Source: Streptomyces bikiniensis (lineage in GTDB: Bacteria > Actinomycetota > Actinomycetes > Streptomycetales > Streptomycetaceae). Taken from it: DNA of 16,035 nt. The notes under the pieces are model-generated. The model ran no database searches and was not told the origin of the DNA. It saw only the letters and a list, made by a program, of their open reading frames with translations. Positions within the stretch are counted from its first letter, which is position 1. Every line of letters starts with the position of its first letter. Below, piece by piece: positions 7,543 through 14,619 of this stretch. Location: NCBI GenBank assembly GCA_000716465.1, contig JNWL01000076.1, positions 1-16,035 of the forward strand, read 5' to 3'. A program made the position numbers and the translations under genes.

Positions 7543-7873
7543 GTGCTTCCTTTCGTGAAGGTGACGGGCGCGTCGGCATGCTCAACGGCGCCGCCCCGAT
7601 TTCGAACACATGTCTTTCGGACGGTCTGCGCGTACCGGCGTTGAGCGGGTCGGCGAAGATGTGTGATGCACCGACCCTTGCCGCGCAAGAGCCTTCAGTC
7701 GAAGGCGGGTTGGCCGAAACGCCGATACTCGGGCGCCGTCGGCGAGGGCCGTCGTGAGGGCGTGCGTCTGAGCGGAGGCGGTGTTGTCGCCGTACGGTTC
7801 CGGCACAGATCTTGGGGGACCGTTGCGGGGGTGACGACTGCGTTCGATGCAGGGGGCACGAGCCCGAGACCCG
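7543..7873. other. intergenic region with coding-like minus-strand remnants
   Basis: No intact gene is supported. On the minus strand, about 7800-7720 shows strong third-position G/C in the frame reading PYGDNTASAQTHALTTALA. From about 7665 to 7570 a different frame does so, reading HIFADPLNAGTRRPSERHVF followed by EIGAAPLSM. The second frame has no start codon except a GTG at 7609. This suggests a frameshifted remnant of an unrecognised gene just upstream of the exporter. A 100-codon open frame from GTG 7884 covers part of it but turns Arg-rich and lacks a ribosome site. The exporter's promoter must also lie here or upstream. Confidence 0.35.
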
Positions 7874-8290
7874 TCAGCGTTCACGCGTTCTGGTCCACCA
7901 CCAGCCGAACACCGCCAACTCGACGGAGTGGGGTTCCGGCAAGGTACGGCGCTCGAATTCCGCGTCGATGCGCGTGATCAGCCGTCCCAGGTCTCTTCGG
8001 GCTCCGGGAGGAAGGTGCAGCATCGCCCGCTCCAGGTCGTCACGAGCGTCTTCCACCTCCAGCCCGGGCGAACAGACCTCGGAGGCGTTCAGGTAGCGAC
8101 CGGGCTGCCCGAAGGCCCGCTCGAAGCGGGAGAGCGCAATCGCGACCGCGTTGGGCCGCATCTCCTGGTCTTCGACCCGGCGGATCGCTGCACGGGTCCG
8201 CGCGGAGACGCCGGGGACCCTCAGGACCGGATACTGCCATCGTGGCCGCCACTGCTCTGCACGGACGGCCTTGGGGCGCCTACGCGGCAT
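7874..8290 (-). CDS. hypothetical protein, 138 residues
   Basis: I do not recognise the family. The frame has steady G/C third positions over its whole length and an ATG at 8290 preceded by AAAGGG at short spacing. The product begins very basic (MPRRRPK), is rich in Arg, Glu and Asp, and is predicted helical, with segments such as ARDDLERAMLHLPPGARRDL and RLITRIDAEFERRT. It ends with an unusual aromatic patch, VFGWWWTRTRER. There is no membrane segment or signal peptide. The charge pattern would suit a small cytosolic, possibly nucleic-acid- or protein-binding helical protein, but that is only inference. It is co-directional with the exporter but separated by about 330 bases, so probably a separate unit. 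Confidence 0.7.
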   Translation of the reverse strand: MPRRRPKAVRAEQWRPRWQYPVLRVPGVSARTRAAIRRVEDQEMRPNAVAIALSRFERAFGQPGRYLNASEVCSPGLEVEDARDDLERAMLHLPPGARRDLGRLITRIDAEFERRTLPEPHSVELAVFGWWWTRTRER

Positions 8291-8363
8291 CGCCCTTTCG
8301 GATCAACATGAGGTCATCCTGCCACGGCCGGCCCCCGCCCACATGCCCGCCCGCGGCCGATGC

Positions 8364-8513
8364 TCATGCTTCTCGGTTCTCGCGCAGGTCTTGAGGGGCG
8401 TCTTGGAGCGCGAAGCCGGTGAGCCCGGGCAGCTGACTGGTGTCGACAGCGTCGATCCAGGCAGGGAGCGTGGTGCCGAGGCGGCCGGTGGGGATCGAGG
8501 GGCGGATGCGGAA
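8364..8513 (-). pseudogene. possible ISL3-like transposase fragment
   Basis: The minus-strand frame ending in TGA at 8366-8364 has high G/C third positions over about 45 codons and reads RLGTTLPAWIDAVDTSQLPG and then LTGFALQDAPQDL. The pattern L-x-x-W-I/L-x-x-A...LP-x-L-x-x-F-A is typical of the region before the last catalytic Glu of ISL3-family transposases, but the chain stops soon after and the expected downstream motif is missing. There is no start codon nearby. The coding signal ends near 8513, exactly where the plus-strand repeat-protein fragment begins, so an old recombination junction is likely. The family call is tentative; it could be the tail of an unrelated enzyme. Confidence 0.35.
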
Positions 8514-8992
8514 CCATCCAGGCGCATGCGCCGGCCCTCGTGACCGTCGCGGACGGACGGCTCCACGCCGGCGCCGAGATCGGAGAGCGCGAGTCGTACC
8601 GGGACCGGGTGGTCGTCTTCGACCTCGCGAGCGGCAGCCAGGTCCGGCTGGAGAACGTGGCCGTCGCGGGCGACTTGCGCGCCCTCGACGTGACCGGCGG
8701 CCGGGTGACCGTCCTCGCCGACCGCGGCTCCCGGCAGGACGGCCTCGACGGACCGGTGGTACTCGATGCCGCCACCGGTGAGGAGAAGGAGAGCATCGAC
8801 ACCGGCGTCGACGTGGACCGGCACAAGGGCGAACTGGCGGGCGTGCGCGTGTACGAGGACCTGGTCGTCGCCGTGCGCCGGGGCTCGGGAGTGCGCTCCT
8901 TCTCGGCGTACACGCGCGACCGACGGGCCGGACCCGGCGGGAATCGTCGGACACGCCCTGGGCGGTGTCCCGCGGATCAAGCGATCGTCTGA
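8514..8992 (+). pseudogene. 5'-truncated PQQ/WD-like beta-propeller repeat protein
   Basis: The frame from about 8514 to TGA 8990-8992 shows clear coding bias and repeated propeller-blade strands: ALVTVADGRLHAGAEIGE, RVVVFDLASGSQVRLE, LRALDVTGGRVTVLAD, PVVLDAATGEEKESIDTG and VRVYEDLVVAVRR. The pattern of a V-V-x-D-x-A/T-G-E turn inside each blade is that of PQQ-like or YVTN beta-propeller domains, often found at the extracytoplasmic end of actinomycete kinases and lipoproteins. Only about two to three blades remain. The earliest start is GTG 8540, which lies inside a blade and has no ribosome site, so the 5' part is missing. The last ~25 residues after SFSAYTRD lose the pattern, so the 3' end may also be altered. 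Probably not functional. Confidence 0.5.
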
Positions 8993-9017
8993 TCCACGGG
9001 ACGCCACCTGGGTCATC

Positions 9018-9242
9018 ATGGTGGACATGGAACACAGCTCAAAGGACTGGTGGGCTGGACTGGCGCTCCTCGTGGCGGTGAGCGCGGCAAGTGTCGTTCT
9101 ACTCAGCCTGCTGCTGGCCGCCGTGGTCGACGGCGACGACCAGTCGGTCAGCGGGCTGCTCGTGATCGTTCCCAGTATGGTGCTCGGGCTGGTCTCGGCC
9201 CGGATTCACCGGCGCGGCCGTACGCCGACGAACACGGACTGA
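9018..9242 (+). CDS. small membrane protein with two predicted helices
   Basis: The 74-residue product begins MVDMEHSSKDWWAG and has two hydrophobic segments: LALLVAVSAASVVLLSLLLA at about 15-34 and LLVIVPSMVLGLVSARI at about 47-63. They are joined by an acidic loop (VVDGDDQS), and the tail is short and basic. This is a typical two-helix inner-membrane protein with the basic C-terminus probably on the cytoplasmic side. ATG 9027 is an alternative start, with GGTGG close before it; ATG 9018 has no clear ribosome site. A strong hairpin follows ten bases after the stop, which supports it being a real, separately terminated gene. Function unknown. Confidence 0.65.
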   Translation: MVDMEHSSKDWWAGLALLVAVSAASVVLLSLLLAAVVDGDDQSVSGLLVIVPSMVLGLVSARIHRRGRTPTNTD

Positions 9243-9251
9243 CCTGGCTTC

Positions 9252-9285
9252 TCTGTGGTGCCGGCGTTCCCACCGGCACCACAGA
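9252..9285 (+). terminator. strong hairpin terminator
   Basis: Positions 9252-9264 and 9273-9285 form a perfect 13-bp stem (TCTGTGGTGCCGG with its complement) with an 8-base loop, ten bases after the TGA of the small membrane protein. There is no T-run. Confidence 0.75.
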
Positions 9286-9596
9286 AGCGCATCCACGCGG
9301 GTTTCGCCCTCGGCGGTCCGTCTCCTTCTCCGGTGCACGTCCGGTCCCTCTCCCCGACTGCTGCACGGGACATGACGGATGACTCCGGTGATCCGCCCCA
9401 CCCGAGACTGCGTACCGAGAAGGTTCAGCCGGGTCCCTGGTGGGTGACGACTGCGCCCAGGAGGATGTCCACCTCGTGGAGGCGGACCGACCGCCGGGTG
9501 AGGTGCATGCTTCCGGGGCTTCGAGGACTTTCACGACCGGAGGCACCCTGATCGATCGTCGGCCGAGGTGTCGTTCCCTGTCGCAGCCCGTGGCTG
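9286..9596. other. intergenic region, one weak coding signal
   Basis: A minus-strand frame stopping at 9425 has G/C third positions over its last ~30 codons and reads SMHLTRRSVRLHEVDILLGA. However, the overlapping plus-strand frames score similarly, and there is no credible start or ribosome site. I see no terminator hairpin for the minus-strand oxidoreductase that ends at 9597. Nothing else is supported here. Confidence 0.35.
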
Positions 9597-11138
9597 TCAG
9601 TCCGGGACACCGGTCTCGCCGGGCAGCGGCCGGGGGTCCAGAGGACGGACGGCAGGGCCTTGGATCACGGAGCCATCGGTGTCGAACCGGGATCCGTGGC
9701 AAGGGCACTCCCAGGCCCGTTCGGCGTCGTTGAAGTGGACGAGACACCCCAGGTGGGTACAGCGCGCGGACACGGCGTGAGCCGTGCCGCTCTCGTCGCG
9801 ATAGACCGCGCAGCGCCGGCCGCCGACCCGCACGACCGCCCCCGAGCCGGGCGCGATGTCGTCGACGCTGTCCACATGGGAGGCGCGCAGCCGGTCACCG
9901 ACGAAGTGCTTGAGGGCGGACCCCTGAATCTTGAGGAGGGAGGGCGTCTCCCGGGGGTGCAGGCGCCGCGGGTCGTACAGGGAGGTCCAGGGCAGCTCCT
10001 CGCCCGTGATGCACGCGGTCAGGAGCCGGCCCGACATGACGCCGTTGCTCATGCCCCAGCCGCCGAATCCGGTCGCCACGTACACGTGCCGAGCGCCGGG
10101 GTGGAAGCGTCCGACGTACGGCACCCGGTCGGTGGTCGTGTTGTCCTGCGCCGCCCACCGGTGGGTGATCCGCGCGGACGGGAAACGCTCTTCGGTCCAG
10201 GCGGCGAGCCGCTCGTAACGCTCACTCACCTCGCCGTCACCGGGCTTGAACTTCTCCCCGGTGACGATGAGCAGCCGCTGGTTCTCGCCGTGGGGAGCGG
10301 TGCGCACCGACCGGGTGTTCTGCTCCTGCGTGATGTACATGCCTCCCGGGTCGCGGTCGGCGGGAACGGTCGCCGCGACGACGAGCTCACGGTGGGGTTC
10401 GAGCCGGGAGAACAGCAGCGCGCGGTCGAACACCGGGTAGTGCGTGGCCACCACGACGTCACGGGCGACGATCTCCGCTCCGGCTTCGGTGGTGAGCCGG
10501 CACGGCTCGCCCTCGTCCAGGGAGACGACCCGGGTGCGTTCGTACACCTTCCCTCCCCGGCCGACGAGGTCGGCGACGAGCGCCAGGAGGTACTTGCGTG
10601 GATGGAACTGCGCCTGTCCCTCCATCCGGACGGCGCCCGCCACGGGGTACGGCAGGCCGGTGTCCGTCACGAACGACGCCGCCAGTCCGGCTTCGCGCGC
10701 CGCGTCCGCCTCGGCCCTGAGCTGGTCGACCGCTTCCGTCGACTCGGCGTACGCGTATCCCGGCAGGCGCTCGAGGTCGCAGTCGATTCCCAGCTCCGCC
10801 GCGACGCGCTCGACGTACTCGACGGCCTCCTGCTGCGATCGCGCGTACTGCCGAGCGCCTTCCGCACCGAATGACTTGCGCAGCTGTGCGTAGACGAGTC
10901 CGTGCTGGGCGGAGAGCTTCGCCGTGGTGTACCCGGTGACGCCGGCTGCGACGCGGTCGGCTTCCAGCAGGGCGACGCTCCGGCCGGTCCGTGCCAGTTC
11001 CCACGCCGTGCAGATGCCGGCGACGCCGGCGCCGACCACCGCGACGTCGACCTCCAGATCATCGGTCAGGCCGGGGTGCCGGGGGCCTTCTGCGGTCTCC
11101 ATCCAGTACGACTCGTAAGTACCGGGCAATCGTGTCAT
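9597..11138 (-). CDS. FAD-dependent oxidoreductase (DAO type) with C-terminal Rieske [2Fe-2S] domain
   Basis: The 513-residue protein joins two domains. Residues about 31-380 are a D-amino-acid-oxidase-type flavoprotein: VDVAVVGAGVAGICTAWELA (30-49) holds the GxGxxG dinucleotide motif, LLEAD (57-61) ends in the ribose-binding acid, VVVATHYPV (228-236) is the second FAD strand, and HVYVATGFGGWGMSNGV (351-367) is the C-terminal FAD-closing motif. Residues about 415-513 are a Rieske domain with C460-T-H462 and C478-P-C-H481 as cluster ligands. Such fusions oxidise amino-type substrates with electron flow through the cluster; the substrate is unknown. AGGAGA nine bases before ATG 11138 sets the start. 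The frame stays open upstream to 11486 without a stop, but there the codon bias is weaker and no domain appears. It stands alone, flanked by long non-coding stretches. Confidence 0.92.
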   Translation of the reverse strand: MTRLPGTYESYWMETAEGPRHPGLTDDLEVDVAVVGAGVAGICTAWELARTGRSVALLEADRVAAGVTGYTTAKLSAQHGLVYAQLRKSFGAEGARQYARSQQEAVEYVERVAAELGIDCDLERLPGYAYAESTEAVDQLRAEADAAREAGLAASFVTDTGLPYPVAGAVRMEGQAQFHPRKYLLALVADLVGRGGKVYERTRVVSLDEGEPCRLTTEAGAEIVARDVVVATHYPVFDRALLFSRLEPHRELVVAATVPADRDPGGMYITQEQNTRSVRTAPHGENQRLLIVTGEKFKPGDGEVSERYERLAAWTEERFPSARITHRWAAQDNTTTDRVPYVGRFHPGARHVYVATGFGGWGMSNGVMSGRLLTACITGEELPWTSLYDPRRLHPRETPSLLKIQGSALKHFVGDRLRASHVDSVDDIAPGSGAVVRVGGRRCAVYRDESGTAHAVSARCTHLGCLVHFNDAERAWECPCHGSRFDTDGSVIQGPAVRPLDPRPLPGETGVPD

Positions 11139-11583
11139 GTCGGCGTTCTCCTGTCGTAGGTGTCTTCGGGCGCCGCTGCACGCGGCAGACGGGGCGTGGT
11201 CGATGGACGAGGTCGGCCTGTGGACCGGACGCCCCCCTGGATCTGCGGGCGCCGATGTCTGCTCGGTCGCTGTGCCGGACAACGGCGTCGCGACCGGATC
11301 ACGGACGGAGGCGATCCCGACGACCCCGGTGTACGGCTCCCATGCCGTTCGCTCCAAGGGGGTGCCCTCCGCACGATCCTCGGTGTTCTCGGCCCCCTTC
11401 CGGCTCCGCCTCGACAGCAGCCGGAAGCTCTCCGGTACCCGTTCCACCCAGTGGTATCCCTCTTTGGCGCCCGCCATACCAGGCACGACACGCCCTTGCC
11501 CCTGACTTTCCGAGCCGGGGCGAGCCCCCGGTTCCCCGGTCTCGAACGTGGGTACGGTGGTTCCTCCGGGTCAGCCGGACGAG

Positions 11584-11603
11584 GCCCCGGTGGGGACCGG
11601 GGC
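11584..11603. terminator. short GC hairpin
   Basis: GCCCCGG at 11584-11590 pairs perfectly with CCGGGGC at 11597-11603 around a six-base loop. It lies far from any gene end, so a terminator role is a guess. Confidence 0.25.
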
Positions 11604-11621
11604 TGGTCGAGCGTTCGGGAC

Positions 11622-11675
11622 GAAGCGGGAATTCAGCGTGAGGCAGGAATTCAGGGCGAAGCGGGAAGAGTCCGC
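11622..11675. repeat. imperfect 18-bp tandem repeat, three units
   Basis: Three consecutive 18-base units start at 11622, 11640 and 11658, each beginning GARGCRGGAA. The first two share GGAATTCAG and the third diverges in its second half. In the plus frame they would read as repeats of EAGIQR/EAGIQG. There is no coding support around them. Confidence 0.5.
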
Positions 11676-11869
11676 TACGTGGTGCTTGCAGGCGTCGGCC
11701 GACACGTCGGGGGTGGCGCCGTAGAGCGATGACGCTCCGGGTCGGTCCCGAGCTGTGTCCCGCTCGGCGGGACGCGGACGAGAGGGTCGGGCCCCTCTTC
11801 CCGCCGGGAGGGACGCGTACCGGAGTGGCCTTCTCTTGCTGGTCGGCGCGGTGTGGCGGGGTGGTCCCG

Positions 11870-12770
11870 ATGAATGTCGGTCTGATCAGACGTGGTCAGA
11901 TGTACCGCTGCTCCCTGCGGCAGGACGTCGTCGGCGGCTGCCTCCGCCCCGTCCGCACCCCCTCGGAACAGCCCGGGTACAGGTGGGCGTTCCGTCGGGC
12001 CGGTGGAGGGGACGCGACAGGGCCGACCCCGGCCTGCGCCCCGGGGCGATCGTCACCGAGGACGAGCTGCGCCAGTCGTTCGGCCAGGGCCGGAACCCCA
12101 CTGCTCCACGACCACGTCCCGGTGTCCCTGCGGGGGCCGCGGCCGGACGGGAAGTGGGGCGCGGTGCACTCCACGACCCTGCTGGAGAACGTGGTCGCGG
12201 CCTCCTCCCTCTGCGGTCGGGAGATCCACCCGTGCCGCCAGCGGCCGGAGCACGAATACGTCACCGCCGTCGACGAGGACGGCAACCTCGAGTTCGGGCC
12301 CGTCGTCTCCGAGGAGGCCCGCACGAAGCTGAGCCGGATCGCCGTCCGCATGACGCGCCCGCCGAAGCCGAGGGCACGAACGCTCGCGCAGTTGCGCGCC
12401 GGCTGGCGGGCGAGCGCGAAGGAGTTCCCGGGGAGGCCGCCGATCTCGTCGACACGCTGTCGGAGCGGGCCCGGGCCGCGGCCGCAGCGATCCGCGCCCG
12501 TGTCGCCGAGACCCTGGACGTCGCCCTGGCGGCCCTCGACGGCAGCGCGATGGTGTTCATGATGAGCAGCAACGGGCTTCTCCACCGCCGCCACCCGCTT
12601 GCCGGGGCCCGGCGCGTCCTCGCCCTGGTCCAGCGCGGCCGCCGCCGCGAGCCGGGTCCGGACGGCGAGATCGTGAACGCGGCCGTCGCGACGTACCACC
12701 TGGACATCACCGAGCCGAAGAGCACTCGCGGGCTCCTGGCGGACTACCGGCCTCACGCCGCCCGCCGGGC
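11870..12770 (+). pseudogene. decayed MobF-type (TrwC/TraA-like) conjugative relaxase
   Basis: Successive plus-strand frames carry consecutive pieces of one actinomycete MobF relaxase. Frame 1 from ATG 11870: QMYRCSLRQDVVGG and QPGYRWAFRRA, the N-terminal tyrosine and GRW-type segment. Frame 2 at 12034-12096: LRPGAIVTEDELRQSFGQGR. Back to frame 1 at about 12104-12430: LLHDHVPVSLRGPRPDGKWG, the end of the HUH metal-binding motif, then EHEYVTAVDEDGNLEFGPVV and RPPKPRARTLAQLRAGWRAS. Frame 2 again to about 12765: ARVAETLDVALAALDGSAMV and LAGARRVLALVQRGRRREPG. The stretch between GQGR and LLHDH, which should hold about 100 residues including the first metal His, is missing. So there are three frame changes plus an internal deletion, and the usual C-terminal helicase domain is absent. 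A working enzyme would nick oriT and pilot DNA transfer; this one cannot. A shared vestige of an integrated conjugative element is likely. Confidence 0.65.
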
Positions 12771-12886
12771 CCATCCCACCGCGTCCCGGCCCGCGCCCGT
12801 CGGCGCTCACCGGAAGCGACCTCCAGTGCCGACCACCGGCCCCGGGTCGGCCTCACCGCCCCGGACGCTCCGCCCCTGCCGGTTGA

Positions 12887-13255
12887 GTGCGTCCGGCCAC
12901 ACCCCGTCAGCTCAAGGCGCTGCTGCTGCCGCACCAGCAGGGCACCGACCCTGTCCGCCGCGCGCCGCGCAACCTGCTCGCCGAATCCCCGGCCCTGGTG
13001 GGCCGGACTCACCGCGCCCGGCAGAGCCACTGGTACTGCACCCCGGCGGGCCTTGCCGAAGCGGCCGCCTCCGGCGAACTCGCCTCGCCGGTCGGCAGGA
13101 CGACGGGCAAGCGCGTTGCGGTCGGCGAGACCGGCGAGACGGTGGAGCCTCAGTCGACGAGGACGGTGGACGACCGGCTGTCGACGAGCTGCTCTCCCCG
13201 GACAGGGCCGAGGGACCGCCCTGGAGGACGGGATCACCGACCGTCCCGGCTGTGA
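12887..13255 (+). pseudogene. truncated replication-relaxation (Replic_Relax-like) protein
   Basis: The plus frame directly after a TGA reads ATPRQLKALLLPHQQGTDPV and then RRAPRNLLAESPALVGRTHR, QSHWYCTPAGLAEAAASGEL and TTGKRVA. This is the N-terminal winged-helix-like region of the actinobacterial replication-relaxation family, in which RQ(L/I)xxLLLP, VRRxLxxL and WYCTPAGL are recurring elements. The start GTG 12887 has no ribosome site, and the usual residues before ATPRQ are missing. After about 13130 the translation becomes unstructured, so the 3' two thirds is lost or frameshifted. Family members accompany relaxases and transfer genes on Streptomyces plasmids and integrative elements, which agrees with the relaxase remnant ~120 bases upstream on the same strand. 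Confidence 0.6.
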
Positions 13256-13368
13256 CAAGCACGATCCGGCAGGGAGGAACGGCGGCAACTCGCGTGACGC
13301 CACCCGCGCGAAGACCGTGCTGACCCACGTCGGCCCCTCCGGTGGCGGGCGGCGAACCGGACCGGCAC

Positions 13369-13402
13369 GGGCGGTTGCCCGGAGACCTCCGGACAACCGC
13401 CC
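13369..13402 (-). terminator. hairpin terminator after the STAS gene
   Basis: Positions 13369-13383 pair with 13388-13402: nine bp (GGGCGGTTG), one mismatch, then five bp (CCGGA), with a GACC tetraloop. It lies 24 bases past the minus-strand stop at 13426, where a terminator is expected. Confidence 0.7.
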
Positions 13403-13425
13403 CGCTCCTCGTGGCGCGCTGCAGG

Positions 13426-13794
13426 TCAGTCCTCCAGGGCCTGCTCGACGCTGGGATGGCAGGCGACGACGGTGTCGACGCCGACCAGACTCAGGACACG
13501 CTGGACGGCCGTCTGGGCAGCCGCGATCCGCAGCCAGCCCCCTGCTTCGCTCACGTCCCGGTGGGCGGAGATGAAGACGTTGAGACCGCTGGAGTCCATG
13601 AAGGTCACACCCTGAAGGTCCGCCACGATCCGTGGCGGTGCCGCGATGCCGCCCTGGCCCAGCAGGGCTTCCTCGAGGACGTCCCTGGTGGTGTGGTCGA
13701 TCTCGCCCTGCAGGGCCACGACACGGACATCGCCGACCGCGCGGTGCGCGACCGACAGCCGGACGGTCCCCTCCGCTTTGTCGTTGCTGCTCAT
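13426..13794 (-). CDS. STAS-domain anti-sigma factor antagonist
   Basis: The 122-residue product is a stand-alone STAS domain of the SpoIIAA/RsbV type. VRVVALQGEIDHTTRDVLEE is strand 2 and the GEID turn (about residues 24-43), IVADLQGVTFMDSSGLNVFI (56-75) carries the conserved DSSG with the phosphorylatable serine, and VQRVLSLVGVDTVVACHPSVEQA is the C-terminal helix-strand-helix region. In this family the unphosphorylated form binds a GHKL anti-sigma kinase and frees a sigma factor; phosphorylation by the same kinase reverses it. ATG 13794 is preceded by GAGGAG at short spacing; an earlier GTG 13830 has none. A GGGTAT hexamer and a repeat cluster lie 80-100 bases upstream. It reads away from the decayed GHKL copy and converges with the Replic_Relax remnant. 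Confidence 0.9.
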   Translation of the reverse strand: MSSNDKAEGTVRLSVAHRAVGDVRVVALQGEIDHTTRDVLEEALLGQGGIAAPPRIVADLQGVTFMDSSGLNVFISAHRDVSEAGGWLRIAAAQTAVQRVLSLVGVDTVVACHPSVEQALED

Positions 13795-13851
13795 CGTCTC
13801 CTCGACTACGTCTGGAATCCCCCGAAGCACGGGGAGGGCGCGGACGATTCT

Positions 13852-13890
13852 GCCCCATCGGCCCCATCGGCAAATACCCGGGCCGATGGG
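13852..13890 (-). promoter_or_regulatory. candidate promoter/operator of the STAS gene
   Basis: On the minus strand GGGTAT (13879-13874) matches the -10 hexamer of Streptomyces SigB-type promoters, 80 bases before the STAS start. It lies in the loop between perfectly inverted 9-mers (CCCATCGGC at 13863-13871 and its complement at 13882-13890). A further direct copy of GCCCCATCG sits at 13852-13860 next to the one at 13861-13869. I see no good GTTT-type -35 element at the right spacing, so the promoter call is weak. The repeat cluster itself is plain in the sequence. Confidence 0.35.
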
Positions 13891-13904
13891 ACCGGCCGGG
13901 AGCG

Positions 13905-14193
13905 CGGCGCAGGGACCAGCCGGCCGAGCCGGTCGTCGGCGAGCCGGCCACCAACGCCCACGGATACGCCCCCGGACCGGCCCTGATGGAGTTGCGCCTC
14001 GGCGCCGTCCGCGTGGACATCGTCGCGCGGAACAGCGACCCGGCCGTTCCGGCGACCCGCACCGCAGATCCGGGGCGGGTCGGCCGGCACGGTCTGGAGA
14101 TCATCAAGGCGGTGTTCGAGGAACCGTTCATCGAGCAGGGGCCGGTCGGCAAGCGCATCACCGCCCGCCCCACCCCGGCCGATGCTTCCACCC
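13905..14193 (+). pseudogene. 5'-truncated GHKL (RsbW/HATPase_c_2-like) ATP-binding protein
   Basis: The plus frame reads EPVVGEPATNAHGYAPGPAL and then MELRLGAVRVDIVARNSDPA, GRHGLEIIKAVFEE and GKRITARP. This covers the N-box (xxNAHxYA), the central strand pair, the G-box (GRHGLEII) and the final strand of a SpoIIAB/RsbW-type ATP-binding domain. The first ~60 residues of the domain, including its dimerisation side, are missing and no start codon with a ribosome site precedes it. The Glu of the N-box is kept (GEPATN), but the normally hydrophobic Leu-Val before it is Pro-Ala. It aligns without gaps, at DNA and protein level, to the partial gene at 15703-16035, so it is a decayed paralogue. The frame has no proper stop until 14456. 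Confidence 0.6.
13923..14069 (+). repeat. diverged direct repeat, copy 1 (GHKL module)
   Basis: This segment aligns without gaps to 15889-16035 at a constant offset of 1,966 bases. The longest identical run is 21 bases (14032-14052 and 15998-16018), around the SDPAV codons. Copy 2 continues beyond the window, so the real repeat is longer. Confidence 0.7.
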
Positions 14194-14619
14194 CGACCTG
14201 GAAGCGAAACGCGACAACAGCCTCCGGGACTTTTCCGAAGCGGCCGTCTCGTCTCTCACCCGTCCCGGCGCTCGTCCCGACGCCCGTCCCGATGGCGGCA
14301 TCGTCCCCGTCGTCGAGCCGGCGGCCGCCTCCTGCCCACCGGCCCGGGGCGACCCGGTCCTGCGCGAGACACGTCGCGCCGAGCCGAAACCTTGCCCTGC
14401 GGCAACCGTCCGGTCCGTTCACTGTTTCGTGTGCGGGGGTGGGTGTGGGACTCTGAAGGGACACGAGACCGGCCGGCGCCGTGGGCGGCGGCCTTTGGGA
14501 TGTGGGAGTTGCCCCCACTCCGGGCACCCGGATCCCGCCATCGTCGTTCACCCCTCCCCTTCCGGTCAGGGGTGTTTCGTCCATGGGCTCACCAACCCCC
14601 GGAAGGGGGCGCGCCCTGC
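14194..14619. other. intergenic region upstream of the second STAS gene
   Basis: Long open frames cross this stretch but their translations are Ser/Pro/Arg-rich and lack motifs. One frame reads LEAKRDNSLRDFSEAAVSSL near 14200-14260 with fair codon bias and no start or stop to define it. A GTTT (14424-14427) followed after 13 bases by GGGTGT (14441-14446) loosely resembles a SigB-type promoter for the plus-strand STAS gene, one base short of the usual 14-16 spacing. Confidence 0.3.

Larger units (their letters stand above)
11139..11869. other. long intergenic region with in-frame leader, hairpins and tandem repeat
   Basis: This ~730-base stretch separates the oxidoreductase (-) from the relaxase remnant (+). 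The minus strand from 11486 to 11139 is open and in frame with the oxidoreductase. It begins MPGMAGAKEGYHWVERVPES, with a moderate coding look in its first ~60 codons, so an older or alternative N-terminal part cannot be excluded, but there is no ribosome site at its first ATG. Two small perfect hairpins occur at 11584-11603 (7 bp, 6-base loop) and 11757-11773 (7 bp, 3-base loop). An 18-bp tandem repeat lies at 11622-11675. No gene is supported. Confidence 0.4.

Noticed and set aside
9660..10874. A 404-codon plus-strand open frame
   Set aside because: It is antisense to the DAO-Rieske gene, whose catalytic motifs are complete.
11880..11891. A perfect 12-base palindrome GTCTGATCAGAC near the relaxase start, considered as an oriT or binding site
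   Set aside because: It is a single short palindrome inside the coding remnant, with no flanking repeats or nic consensus to support a function.
12707..14584. A 625-codon minus-strand open frame
   Set aside because: It crosses several unrelated genes on both strands and its translation is Arg/Gly/Pro-rich without domains.
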